Of a stretch of 64,000 nt of DNA, positions 17,100 to 29,400 are shown piece after piece. Position 1 is the stretch's first letter. Every line of letters begins with the position of its first letter. The position numbers and the translations under genes are program-made. The stretch is taken from positions 6,877,018-6,941,017 of the forward strand of contig RSEF01000017.1 of the NCBI GenBank assembly GCA_003993805.1, read 5' to 3'. The notes beneath the pieces are model-generated. The model had not been told where the DNA came from. It made no database searches and saw nothing but the letters and a program-made list of their open reading frames with translations. This DNA is from Himantopus leucocephalus. Taxonomy: Eukaryota; Chordata; Aves; Charadriiformes; Recurvirostridae.

Positions 17100-20000
17100 T
17101 AGCCCTAAAAGCAAATCTTGCTGTATTTCATATGAAAAGTCAGCACTAAGTCCTGCCACTCTGTTGATGGGAAAGTGCATTATTAAGTCTGTTTTTTTCC
17201 TGAGAGCAGTTGAAGTGCAGCCTACTTATTTACTGAAAAAGAACAAAGTTTGCTCCTGTTAAGTAGGAACGACCTGAAACGTCTGTGTAAGTCAGGGCAG
17301 AGCAGTGTGGGCTCCTGGAATCCCAAACAGCCAGGGATGGAGAAGGTCTCCTCCCTAGGGTTCAGAAGTGCCTGCAGAAACCCATATGCTAAATATAATT
17401 ACACAGCCCAGCGGCGTGTTGTTTAAAGGTCCGAGGGCCACATTTCCAGTGGTGCCTACCACTGCAGGTACACATGCGCTGGGCTTCACACAGCGAGGTC
17501 TGCTGTGGACAGGTGGATTGCCAAGACACTGTTGTCGGTGACAGTCAGGTGCTCACCAGCCCAGCTGCCTTTGGAAATGCAGTTAGAGCTGTCTTTTTTA
17601 ACCTGGTCCAGGATTCCCGCTGTTTATTCTATGACTTCACGGATAACGCTTGGTGTCTCTAGCCATTTTTTCTTCTGGAATGACTCACCTGTTTTTCTTC
17701 ATCATTTTCCAAGAAATTTGCATGTAACTTGAGATGAGTAAAAGAAAGCAGAGGCCAAGAGTGGATTTGTTAATTTAATTTTAGAAAGAGGACAAAACCG
17801 TACTGAGAATGAACCGTAAGTGTGCCCTTGAGGGAAGGGACGCTGAAGTACATTGCTGTATTTACTCTTCTGTAACTCTCTAATGAGGTTCTTTCTAAGT
17901 ATCGTAAAGCGTATCTCTGCCTGGCAAAAGGCTGCGGGCACAGAAATGCCTCCAGCTCGGTACAGACACAGGAGTGTTCTGCGATGAGCATAACCCTTCC
18001 AGCAGCGTGCCCTGCTTAGCCTGTGCACCTCGCATCCTAGCAGCAGTGCTTAGTTCAGAGGATCTCACTGCTCTTGGTGAGCCCCAGATCTCTGCATGGA
18101 GCTGCGCTCTGCAATATAGATGTGCCCCAAGTCCTGCCACAAGCCCTTTACACATGGAATTTCCACTCATGTCAAAGGGATTTTCCCATGTGGTAGGGCA
18201 GGACTGTGTCCACAATGGAGGGTATTCATACCAGCAAGCTTTAGACATCTGATTTCTCTGCCTGAATTAACCAGTTAATTTCCCTGGGTTTCCTACACAG
18301 TGGAGGGAGAGGCTCCGGCAGCGGGTAACTCTGAACACAGGGTGAAATCCCGCACCCAGCGGTGCCTGCTGGAAGAGTCCCTCTGCCCACCGGCTAGAGG
18401 ACCCCAAGGCATTTGCCAGACAGCTTAGCTGGGTAAATTAGAGGACTAGAGATGGGTGGCATAAGCAATCTTGAAGTGTTTTACGGTAGTACCCATACGC
18501 TAAGTACGCAAAGGCACCAAGTACAGCCCCTCTTTTCTGATGGCGGTTGAAAGTAGATACACATGAATCAATGGGATTTTTCTGGATGTGTTTGCTCCAA
18601 CATATGTAAAAGTCAAATTTGGTCCAGTATCTTGACTGCTGATAAGGGCCTCTACTGAGCCCAACGATCTTTAATGCACTACTGAACGTTACAAAAGGAA
18701 GTTACCTTCCCCCACCCCATTTTACAGAGAAAACAGGAACTGGGAGCCCAAAGCATAGTTAATTAACAACTGCATTGGACTGTCTTTTGTGATTCACACA
18801 ACAGGGTTAGGGGAAAACTAGAAGCACAGATTGTGAGAGAAAAAATACTACGTCTCCTTGAAACTCAAGATTATCAGTAGCGAGTGATCAGCTGCTACTA
18901 ATGGCTAACTATAATTCACAGGGAAAGCAGTGCTAGGGACAACAGACCCCACTATATCTTAAAGTCCCTGACGCTTCTGACAGAATTTAGCTTCAACCTT
19001 TTGCTAAAAATTAAAATTTATTTTTACGGAGTCTGTTCTTGCCAGGCCCTGTGGCACTGGTTTCTACCTTGACTGGCAATTGCAGAAGGCAGTTCATTGC
19101 TTGGGCAGGAATGCCTACCCAAAATGCAAGTGTCGTGGCATTTTTTGGATTCAACACAGAATATAAAATCAGTAGCTGGCTAGAATTGACATTCTTATTT
19201 GTTTGCCACTCATGTAGTTGTACAACAATGTTGTAGTAATCTGCCCTGAGGAAAAGACAGCCAAAAGGACCCAATTGAAAGAAACCTGCTTCACTATTTT
19301 GGGTACCTAACTTGAATCACCTTGGAAGGGCTTCTTTTACCAGCTATAAATCCCCCCGTCAGGTCTGGAAGCGGACCCAGCATTCATGGTTTCCCCTCCT
19401 ATGTTTAAACTCAAAGTTCCTTCATCCTCAGTGACGCTCTCTGGTGAGTTTGCAGAGTATCACATGGAAAATCATAATGCAAAACTGGAACATTGGAAAT
19501 CGTGCAAAAACCAAATCAAAAGGTTGGCTGGGGTTTTTAGGAGGTGGTTTCTGACTTCAGGATCCTAATTTCACTTGATCCTACAACTCCTACTTCACTG
19601 CATGGCAGCTCAAGGTACCCAAAACCACAGGATTGGGTCCTCTGATACAATTTAGAAGAAATCTGTATTCTTGATGAATTAGACTATGGAGCTGTTCTCT
19701 CTGGTTCCTTCAGAGACGATTCATAACATGAAACACCGTATTTGGGACAGATGTTTGCAGAATTGTGCCACGCTGAATCAAGAACCCAATTTGCAGCGTA
19801 AGTTCTGTTCTAAAGCTGACTTTCATCTTCCTCTAAATTCAAGTAATCCTGTTTTCAAATTTACAAGGTTAATTAAAGAGATGAAACACTTTTTCCCACT
19901 ATGTGCAGTGGAAATACTTAATTTTAACTTACAATTGATATATGTCTTCATATAAGTTGATGAGTGTACAAAGTTTTAGGCGAAAAGAGGCTTATTTCCT

Positions 20001-23000
20001 TCCCATTGCTTAATTTATATTTAAATCTTAATATTACTTTCTGGCAAAAGTGAAGCTTCCAAAAATAAAGAATAGTTTGTCTTTCGGAGGACTATTTTTG
20101 AAGAAAAAAACACAAACCAGAACAGAACCGGTATGTGAAATTTTAAAGAGCCCAAATAACATACGAGGTTTTATGGACTCCTGACTCTTTAAATATAGAA
20201 TCATAGAATTTCAGTTCTTTACAACAAAATTAATTATGTCTTCACCAGTCCACCCTTGCAAAATCAGATGTACTTGCAAAATCAGATGTAATTTGAATGT
20301 GTCTTTTTTAGTTGAAAAGCGAGCAGAACATTTTGCATTCTTGTGGTAAGACTGGACAAATGGACGTTACGGCAGGGACAGCAGATTATGGTGGAAATCT
20401 GGTCCAAGAAGTGGAATAGAAATGCTTGTACATCTGTAGTATCTAGAAAAAATGTTTATAATTGCAGCATTTCTTTAGAAACCTCATTTAGCTCCTAGTG
20501 ATGTTGGGAATGCCACTGGCTTTAGCAAATTTTGCCTTAGGCTTCCATGGATAAATAGACTTATATAGCGCAACCTAACAAATTCTATACCCCCTTAATG
20601 TATACATGCACTTACTGTGTGAACCTGCATATCATTTGTTTTCCTGCTTAATGCATTGAATCAATCTGGTGGTATATGAGAAGCGTCTATAAATAGCGAA
20701 GTCCATATGCTAAAAATTGTTACACTAATCAGCATATACTTAGAAAGGACAGAAAAATTATAAAATAAAAGATGGATTTGAAGCAAAAATCCTGAACAGG
20801 AGAGACTGAATTCTCATCTAGCAAAATTGGCATAGATTAATTGATGTCAGCAGAGGTATGCTGTTTTCTGAAAGGTCTGGCCCTGTAAAAGAGCAATTAA
20901 AAGGAAAAATATAGTACACCCTCTCCTCAGTGCTTAAATATAAAAGTGTACATCTGGAAACTGCTCCGGCTGCATGGAGCTTGTGGGACGCAGGTATCTG
21001 AGACCATTGTCACATCTTTTATATTTTGTTCTACTATTACCACTTTCACGTGTGAGAGTGAAGTAAGTATATAGTATATAATTTTAAAAGGTTTGACTCA
21101 TTTGAATTAAGTGAACCGTTACCATAAAGGAATCCTCAGGACAAGTGACTTAGCAGTGGAATATGTTACATATTTGCAAACACAAGCAAAGAAGGAGAAA
21201 AAGCTTAGAAAAACCTATCAGAGAAATGAGAAAAACAATGAAATTAGAAGTGTTTAAAAGAATAAATCAATCACCTGTTTGGGGGACTTTGCTTTACTGG
21301 ATTCGCCTTGAAATCTCCCCAGACAAGCGAGACGTCGTCTTCTCTCCGGACTCCTCTTCCACTTTTTCACTTAGTCGCAGTCTGCTGAAATAGATACTTC
21401 TCCTTTTTTCTCTCTCTGTTTTTTTGCCCCTGTTCCCCTCCCTGATTTTTCAATCAGATTATTTGTGTCAAAATCTGGCGGTGAAGAAACAGCCAATAGA
21501 GAAGCAGAGCCCAGAAAGTATTTGCTTATCAAAACTTTCCAGGACTTTGAAAACTTGAAGAGAATTCACGATGCCCAGCTCGAAACCCTAGGGGCAGCAC
21601 CCTTCACTTTCTGGGGCGGCTTCGCCTTCTGCAGGAGTACTCCTCTGTCATATTGACAAAGAGCATGACACGGTGAAATAATGTACCAAGTAGGCATTTG
21701 TTATTTTGTCTTTTCTTTAAAAAGAAAAGAAAAAAAAAAAAAAAGAATAGCTCTTAAGAAACCTGTATTTTTACACACATTCATCCACGCAGCGTATCTT
21801 TCACAAACAGACACACCATCTGTCTCACATACACACACTCACACACTTCAGTCTCATAAACAAAACCATCTAGCACATATGCACAAAATTATTTTATTCC
21901 AGAATGGATCTTTTATCTCTCCAATTTCCAAGGAAAAAGGAATAAATACTTGCACAGTAATAACTGAAAAAGATGTGTATTAATCAGCCTTCATTTTCCT
22001 AGGCATATGTGTGTGCAATCCATACATATTTTCGGCATTGCTCTATCTATATACAGCTGTATATAGCATATAAATATACATTTAAGAAAGCTCATTAAGC
22101 AAGCTCATTAACAAGCATCTTTGCAAAAAGCTCTTCAAGAGCAATAATAAGAATTTGCACTTCTATCGCTTGCTTTCAAAAACAGTTTGAAAACGGGTTT
22201 GCAAATGTGAAATAATTGACTGCCAAACCCCCCTGTAACGGCAGGGTGGGAGGAGGGAGAATGAAGCAGAGTGACTTTTCTCAGATCACCCAGTTGTTCC
22301 GTAGTAGAGGTGGGAACAGGAGCTGGAGAGCGGTGATTTTCCTTTGAGAATCCTTGGACATGACTCTTATTTGGGGACAAACAAGGAGAGCTGATGTCCC
22401 CAAATGCTAGGGGGAAGTGTGGGGGAGTAATTCCTTGATTTCACCTGTTCTCTGATTTTCATAATCTTCCTGACTGTGCAAGTGCACAGTGGCATGAGCT
22501 GTATGTGCGCTCTGTTATTCCCTCCTGCACTTAGCACGCACTCTGTGCATGGCTGGAATCGGGAAGCAAAGATGCCTTCCCAGAAGTGTATAACGTGAGA
22601 TGTGCATAAGCATACGCCCAGCTGTTGAGTGCCAAGTACTGGGACATCGCCATCGGAGAAATGCCTTTATATCATGGAATTTTTCTGCTCACTGTGAGCT
22701 TTCAAAGGCATTTTACTCTTTTCTACAGTCAGTTGCACTAAACCAGGACTTAGTTTGGCCCCTTTTCCTACTGCAGCTCGGGGTGGCGACAGCTCCAGGA
22801 AGCAACAACCTTCTTTGTGCCCTGCAACAGGGTCGGTGGTTGGATGGTGTTGCCCTGATGGAGCAGACTTGGTCCAGAGACCCTTCAGATTCAGAGCGGA
22901 GGTATTCTGCATCCTGCCGTGGCAGGCGGCGGTGCCAGGCGCGCTAGCCCTAGCGCTCTCTGCCGGGACAGCCACAAGTCACAGCTCTTGTCATTGCGCC

Positions 23001-25200
23001 CGGTCATTGCCCCACGGCACCGGACAAGCCATGCAATGGGGTTTGATGCAACTCGGAGATAGAAGTGTAGATTTCACCCACATTGAGAAAGATTCAGATT
23101 TTGATCTTAACCCATCTGTCATTTACTGAACATAATTAATTCTCGTTGTTTATAGAAGCAAACAATCCCTTTTCCTTCTCCCTCCTCCCGCCCTTATTTA
23201 TCTAGCTGGGTTTTGCATGAAAGAAACGTTCCCAAGGCATTGTGCTAGCAAGCTGATTTGCATCCTCTTAAACACAGGCATTTGAAGGATTACATTTCCC
23301 GCTACAAAAACAAGCATTGTAACAGAAAACCGAAATGTACATTGCAGCTTCAGGGTTTCATATGAAGACAGTTACAGGAATTAAACAAAACAGGAAAATG
23401 ACAAGCTGCTGAAAGGATTGAGATGTTATTTTATGAAACATTGGAGCCAGCTTCTGCCAGCACCCCTGAGCACAGACTTCCCGTTGACATAACGCGCAAA
23501 TGGCTGCAGAATGTGGCTCTTAAACTAGAGGCAGTAAAAAATAGTAAGCCACACAAAAAACTATGAAAAACAAGTTATGCAAAAAATCTAATAGCACGTT
23601 CAGTAAAACCTCACCAGGTAGCTGATTTGAGAGGTGCTCCGAAGAGCATTGGGCACAGTCCATTGCAGGAGGATGACTGCATCTCCCAGTGTCAGTAACC
23701 TATGTGCAGAGCAGCTGCAAATAAAACACCTGTATCAGCTGTTCTGCTTCCCCAAGTAGCCAACCTCTGGCAAAGCCCAGATATAACTGCATACAAACTG
23801 ATCTCTGAGACAATGGGTGCAGATATTCTGTTTTATAACTATCACTATTACCACTACACCAGAATGCCTGAAGACAGATGAGGAGGACAGTCAGCTATCG
23901 CCTTGGCTTGTGTTCTTACTCTTCCCTAGATTTCTGTTTATGGCTTCTGTTAAACTTGTCACCTCTTTTCTCCATTGAAATCGCCAGCAAAAGGTGATTT
24001 ATACAAGCTGAAAAAAACCCAACAGAGTGCTGGAGGTGCATTTTGGGCTAGAAGGACCTTTGAGCTGACCCCGTGTGGTCAGTCTTATTTTATATTCTTC
24101 CTGTTGATATAATTTTCCCTGTTCTCTCTTCTTATTTCAGGGTCAGCAGAGAACGGAGAGCCGCAGAGGGCTTATCTGGGCTCACACAGGCTTGAACCAG
24201 CCCTGACCCACACGGGCCATGGTGGATGCACAGTGAGTTCTGCTTGCCTCCGAGAACAGTTTGATTTTGTGTATTGCTGGGAGTTCTTACTACGGCATAT
24301 GCTCCAGTGCATCCTAAGTAAACAGATTATTAAATGTAAAACTCAGTAATAATAAACAGGTTAATTATAGCACATCACGTCCATTCTAATGCAGCCACCT
24401 TCCCTTTCAAATCTAGCAGCAAACCCCTCCTGTAGCATCCATGTTTTCTTTGTCAATTTGAATGTTACGGTAATTAAGTCACAGTAAAATAACACGACTA
24501 ATTGCTTCCAGCTCTTTTCTGACGCTCATCCTAATTTCCACTCTTTTCTGTGGCAGATTAAATAAACATGTCTTCTGCACAGCAGGAAAAAAATGCCATC
24601 ACTTAGTCCAGACTGCACTAAATATTAATTGCCATGCACAAGGCAGGACTCGATTAAAAACACGCTGGCTCCAAGCAACTCTGTCTCATCCAGAAGCGGG
24701 ATGACCCATTGCAGGTGCAGCGTGAGGGAACTATCTCAGCCCGGCAGGGATGAGAGCTGTGAAACACAACTAATGCTGCAGAAGTTAAAAATCAACCGAT
24801 ACTTCTCAGATGGGGTCCTAATGTGTTTTTATTTTCCTACGCCTGGTTTCTACCTTGCAAATTTAATGTCCGTGATTCCTGCTGGCATCAGAGGACAATT
24901 CATAGGGAGTGAAGAGTCAGACCAGCAGCTTGCCAAGCGCCCTCGGCGCGTCCCCACTGAGCTGCCCCTCCTTGCAGAAAGGCAAACGCCCAGACCCCGC
25001 CGGCCTGGGGACTGAAACGTCGAGCTGCAAACCTGTCCGTGTGGCATACAGTACTGCCTCCAGGTGATTTCCATTATTCTTTCCTAAAGTCTGGATTTTC
25101 CACAAGGAAAAATAAACCTTATCTAAAAGGAAGCATAAAATATTTTATGTCGTGTAGTTGCTGCATTTCAGCAAGCAAGCAGAAGCGATTAGTCTTCGTC
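17100..25200. other. Intergenic region between GFI1B and the TSC1 promoter
   Basis: No conserved coding frame was recognised. The frames here are short, lack family resemblance and are not flanked by matching splice sites. It contains an 18 bp tandem duplication at 20255-20290, a short CA-rich tract near 21830 and a poly(A) tract near 21730. Distant 5' exons or enhancers of GFI1B could lie here, but nothing shows them directly. Confidence 0.55.
20255..20290 (+). repeat. Exact 18 bp tandem duplication
   Basis: CTTGCAAAATCAGATGTA occurs twice in direct succession. It resembles a recent replication-slippage duplication. Confidence 0.9.
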
Positions 25201-25693
25201 CGTGGCTCGCACGAAGTGTTTCGGGGTCCACACTAGGCAGACTGACACGAGCTGTGCGCGCTCGCCCGGCGGAACGCTCTCCAGTCCTGGGCGCGGGCCC
25301 TGCACGGCCCCTGCAGGCGCTCTGCCGCACGGCTCACGCCGCGCCGCCGCTAACGCTACTCCACACGCACACACCCACCGTCGACACGTTTTTTTATTCC
25401 CCTTCAGCACATTCACGCACTTAAAAAAAAAAAAAATCAACCAAAAAACGCTTTATAGACAGGACCCTGGAAACAGGTTCCCGGCGCGGCCCGCGGCTGC
25501 CTCAGCCGGCCTGGCCCGAGGGCGGGCGGATGGCCCGGGCCCGCGGGGTCCCGCTCCGCACCCCCGGGCGCCACGGCCGGCTCGGAGGGGAAACAGGGGA
25601 AGCACGGCGCCATCGCGGCCGGGTACCGAGGACCCGAGCCGGGCCACTGCCACCCCCCGAGCCGCCGCCGCCGCCGTCCCCTCAGGCCCGGCC

Positions 25694-25701
25694 TTGTTTA
25701 C
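25694..25701 (+). promoter_or_regulatory. FOXO consensus element
   Basis: TTGTTTAC is an exact match to the FOXO (DAF-16) binding element, inside the CpG island upstream of TSC1 exon 1. FOXO3 has been reported to activate TSC1 transcription in mammals. Use in this species is inferred. Confidence 0.4.
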
Positions 25702-25728
25702 CGGCCGCCGCCCGGCCCCGCCCCGCGT

Positions 25729-26258
25729 GACGTGCGCGCCGCCCGGGGCTCCTCGCGGCACCGCCCCCCCCCTTCCCGAATCACGCGACCTCTTCGCGGC
25801 CGCATTGCTCCCGCGCCCAGATACCTCCGCCGCGGGACAGCGGGCGGACGCGGCGGCCGTCAGCCCACCCCTGCTCCCCCACGGGGAGAAAGGCCCTTGA
25901 GGGAGAAGAGGCGAGCGGGGCGGTGAGNNNNNNNNNNNNNNNNNNNNNNNNNNNNNNNNNNNNNNNNNNNNNNNNNNNNNNNNNNNNNNNNNNNNNNNNN
26001 NNNNNNNNNNNNNNNNNNNNNNNNNNNGACGTGCGCGCCGCCCGGGGCTCCTCGCGGCACCGCCCCCCCCTTCCCGAATCACGCGACCTCTTCGGGGCCG
26101 CATCGCTCCCGCGCCCAGATACCTCCGCCGCGGGACAGCGGGCGGGCGCGGCGGCCGTCAGCCCACCCCTGCTCCCCCACGANGCGGCCGTCAGCCCACC
26201 CCTGCTCCCCCACGAGGAGAAAGGCCCTTGAGGGAGAAGAGGCGAGCGGGGCGGTGAG
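25729..26258 (+). repeat. Duplicated promoter segment flanking an assembly gap
   Basis: The 199 bp at 25729-25927 reappear after the gap at 26028-26258, apart from a few substitutions and one extra internal 32 bp copy. That inner copy (26151-26182 and 26184-26215) is joined by a single N at 26183. The real chromosome probably has one copy. Confidence 0.85.
25928..26027. other. Assembly gap of exactly 100 N
   Basis: A run of 100 N, the conventional length for a gap of unknown size, sits in the TSC1 CpG island between two copies of the same sequence. Confidence 0.98.
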
Positions 26259-26357
26259 GGAGCGGGGCGGTGTCGGGCGAGGCGGGGGGGAATGAGGCGG
26301 CTGTGTGGGACTAGTTTGTGCGGCGGAGGGATTCGAGGGGAGAAGCGGCCTGTGAAT

Positions 26358-26380
26358 GGGAGGGGGAGGGGGAGGTAGGG
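26358..26380 (+). other. Candidate G-quadruplex just upstream of TSC1 exon 1
   Basis: Four G runs (GGG, GGGGG, GGGGG, GGG) with loops of 1, 1 and 5 nt end right at the YY1 site. A further G-rich stretch (runs of 8, 7 and 5) lies in intron 1 at 26712-26736. Folding is predicted from the pattern only. Confidence 0.5.
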
Positions 26381-26393
26381 CCAAGATGGCGGC
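26380..26393 (+). promoter_or_regulatory. TSC1: YY1 site at the TSC1 transcription start
   Basis: GCCAAGATGGCGGC is a full YY1 consensus. In vertebrate CpG promoters this motif usually lies within a few tens of bases downstream of the start of transcription, so it places the TSC1 start close to here. It contains the first ATG of the possible leader. Confidence 0.75.
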
Positions 26394-26418
26394 GCCCTGT
26401 GGGCTAGAGGAGCCCTGA
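26386..26418 (+). other. TSC1: Possible uORF in TSC1 exon 1
   Basis: The ATG of the YY1 motif opens a 10-codon frame closed by TGA at 26416-26418. Its context (AAG ATG G) is strong, with A at -3 and G at +4. It matters only for transcripts starting upstream of 26386. Confidence 0.4.
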
Positions 26419-26450
26419 GTGGTAAACAGCTGAGGGGAGGAGAAGGAGAG

Positions 26451-29400
26451 GTGAGTGCGCTGGGCCTCCTCCTTCCTCCCCCAGCGGGGCGAGAGCGGGG
26501 GCAGACGGGGGGCACGGAGAGAAGGAGGCGGAGAACGGAGAGGGGGGATGCAGGGAGAGGGCTTGGGGAGGAGGCGGCAGGAGAGGGGGGAAGGGGTTGG
26601 GGGGATGGGGAAGGAGAGGGTAAAGCCCTTTGGGGGGGAGCGATGTTCCCCCCTCCGTCCCCTTTCCTTCCCCTCAGCTAAAGTTGGCCTTGGTCGTTAC
26701 CGGGGCTGCCCGGGGGGGGAGGGGGGGAGCTGGGGGAGTTGCCCCCTCCCGCCAGCGCGCCTCTTTAATTTTGCGGGATTTATCGAAAAAGGTTCAGCAG
26801 TTCCGTTTCAGACGCTGAGTAGCGATTTCCAACCTTCCCCTGTCTCGGTCACTTGCTGAGGGGGTTCCCTCGTCCGGGGTGAGGTATTAAAGCAGTTGTG
26901 AAAAGTCTGTCCCCTTGGTGAGGAAGGCTTTTCTTATTTCCTTGCTCGTGGGTAGGTTAATGTGAAGTCAGGATGTTGTTTACTTCTACAAGAAAACATT
27001 TTGCTTCCTGTTATCACAAAGAACTTGGAAGACTGCAGTTCTGAAGTTTTCACCCTTTGTTTGCTATGGATCCAGCTTTTATCATTGTTTTATCAGTTTA
27101 GTCAGTGCTTCTCTCCTTGTTGGCTTTTGTTTTTTTATTTAATGAGTCTTTTACAAGGAAATGAGTGAAAGAAAGAACGTGCCTTAAAGGAGTATATGAT
27201 TCAAAACCCACAGAAATTACACAGAAACCGGGATCAGGTTTTGTGTGTGGAACTGTTTCCAGAACTGCTGTTTCCAGAGAACCTTCCAGTGGTTGCTAAT
27301 ACAGAAGGTTTTCGTTCTTTGTCTGGTCTGATCCTATAGTTTCCTGACGTTAACTTGTGTTGCAAGTTGTTAGAAATCCATTGTAACCGAAGCACTACTG
27401 AAGTGATCCCATTAGGTGAAAAAAAAGCCTTGTCAGTTTACATGTATGAGCAACTAGAAACTGACTCTTTGGAAGCTCAGGAAGTTTTAATAATTAGTGC
27501 AAGCATGGGGAATACATACTTGTGTCTGCAGTTGACTTGACTTTGCTAAGCAGCAATCAGGTACTTTGCTTATCAGAAACAGCTACGCCCCATTAAGCTT
27601 AAAATAAAATCATGGGCTTAAAATCCTTTACTTGGTAAAACACTTCTTTAGGGGGTTTTTGTTTGGTCATTTGTTCTGGGGTTTTTTTTGGAGTTTTTTA
27701 ACAGCCTAGTCAACCCAGTACTAAATTGCCTTTATGAGGAGTTGCATAGACTTACTCAGATGAAAATATAGTCAGAATATCTCACGTGTCATGAGATAAG
27801 CTTTAATTAAAATGATTTTATCTTTGGCTGTGTTTAATCTCAGCTCCTTAACTCCTTGTTGCTTGAGAATTTGCTTTTATGGTGACTGATAAAAAGTAGC
27901 ATTACAAAAGGGTTCCCACGTGAGATATATTGTCCAATTGCAGACGGTTTGGTGTTTGAACAAACATTTGACTTTAATAACGATTTGTAGTTTTAAAGGG
28001 ATGCTAGCCCTGTTTAGAGATGGACTGCTGGGATGTTGACTTGTACCAATACCTGAAATTCTTGCAACTGCCAAACACCTTATAGGAGGTGGTGATGTGA
28101 TTACCAAAGTCAGTCTCTATAAGAACTGAATAACCTATAACACACGTGCACGCACACACAAATGTGAGTGTGTATATATATCTCTTTGGAAAAAATACCT
28201 TCTGTAGAAGGCAAATCAAATAATCAAAGCACTTTTTAATGGTGGATTAAAATGGCTGGGGGTCGTGTACCAGATTTTATGGCATGTTGCAGACAAATGT
28301 CTATTTTTTTGAAAGAATATTACAGCTTAGGATCTTGGTCTGGTATGTAGCTGCTATATTTTCATGTAGTTTAATAAAGAGAACAAGTAATAATATTTCC
28401 TTTGTTAGTATAAGCATTTCTTTGGGTAGCACATAAAGACACAGAATAAACTTCTTGCAGTGGTGAACTGCTGTCACTTTCCTGGGTGTTTTTCTTTTTT
28501 GTTTTTAAGTACAAAGTTACACATTATTTGGTATTGTTCTGTGTAATGCCTACTTTAATTCCTGGAGTAGTTAAAAATGCCTCAACTCAGGACAGTAGGT
28601 AGTTTGCAGTGGTTTCAGGATTTACTGAATTGCAGCCTAACTCTTTGAATATGTTTAAAGGTTTCTCTTGGTGGCAAAAAAAAATGCTGCAGAGATTTAG
28701 GTCTCACTCCTTATGTTACTGCAAAGTCTAGAGCTCTCTGTTTACCTGTTCATAGTTTTAAAAAGATTCCGTAGTTGAACTTACTTTCCTTGTGTACTGT
28801 TAATTAAATTGGCATAGAAAAACAGTGCTTGTTCTTATTTATTTATTTATTTATTTGCTTGCTATTAATATATGCAGTTGTGTGTAAGGAATTGAAATAA
28901 TTCCCTTTCAGGTTATTAACTGGCTTGTTAGCATGGTTTCTGCCAAACGGTTAAATTTCAGCCCTACCATGTTTGGGCTTTTTTCGGCATGCATTGCTTT
29001 TAAACAATTTTCCCTCTGACAGAAATTTGATGGGTAGCAATTAGCATAGTGTATTAGCACAGCATAGTTTCAAAAGAATTTTAAAAATTGCTGAATATGA
29101 TTCTCTCTCTTTGTTTGGGGTTGTTGGGTTTTTGTGATCTTCCTGTTGCTGCATCAGTTAAGCACCTGTAATAAAGTACAGGATAACGTATATAATATCG
29201 AGTTATAACTATAAATAATTATCAAGTTTAGGAATTGTATCGGGTCTTAAAATAACCAGAAAAATATAGACTACTAGAAGAAGCCAGACCTTGTCATTCT
29301 TTAAATATGAATAAATAAATAAAATTAATTGTACTGCCAGTTCTAATGATCAGTTACTTCTGGGTGGTGAAAAAGGGAATGATCAGCTGCTTACTTTCCT

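Larger units (their letters stand above)
26380..26450 (+). other. TSC1: TSC1 non-coding exon 1
   Basis: The exon ends at a strong donor, GGAGAG|gtgagt (26450/26451). The stretch GGTAAACAGCTGAGGGGAGG (26421-26440) closely matches my recollection of the end of human TSC1 exon 1. The 5' limit is an estimate from the YY1 motif; the true start could be some tens of bases either way. A 10-codon uORF (26386-26418) lies inside if transcription begins upstream of it. Confidence 0.65.
25230..26900 (+). promoter_or_regulatory. TSC1: CpG island and TSC1 promoter
   Basis: Base composition changes sharply to GC- and CpG-rich DNA with many CCCGCCC-type boxes. Visible motifs are a FOXO element TTGTTTAC (25694-25701), a CRE-like TGACGT (25728-25733) and a YY1 site over the probable start of transcription (26380-26393). 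There is no TATA box, as expected for a housekeeping gene such as TSC1. The length is inflated by the duplicated block and the 100-N gap inside it. Confidence 0.85.

Noticed and set aside
20198..20215. CR1-like tail motif (TAGAATCATAGAATTT)
   Set aside because: Only the short tail-like motif is present, without the adjoining conserved CR1 block, so an element cannot be supported.
22600..23129. Pair of plus-strand frames of about 120 codons between GFI1B and TSC1
   Set aside because: They overlap a minus-strand frame, have no domain and no splice support.
25202..25900. Long open frame (232 codons) across the TSC1 CpG island
   Set aside because: The frame is open because the DNA is GC-rich and has few stop triplets. 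The product is low-complexity Ala/Arg/Pro, and overlapping frames on the other strand are equally open.
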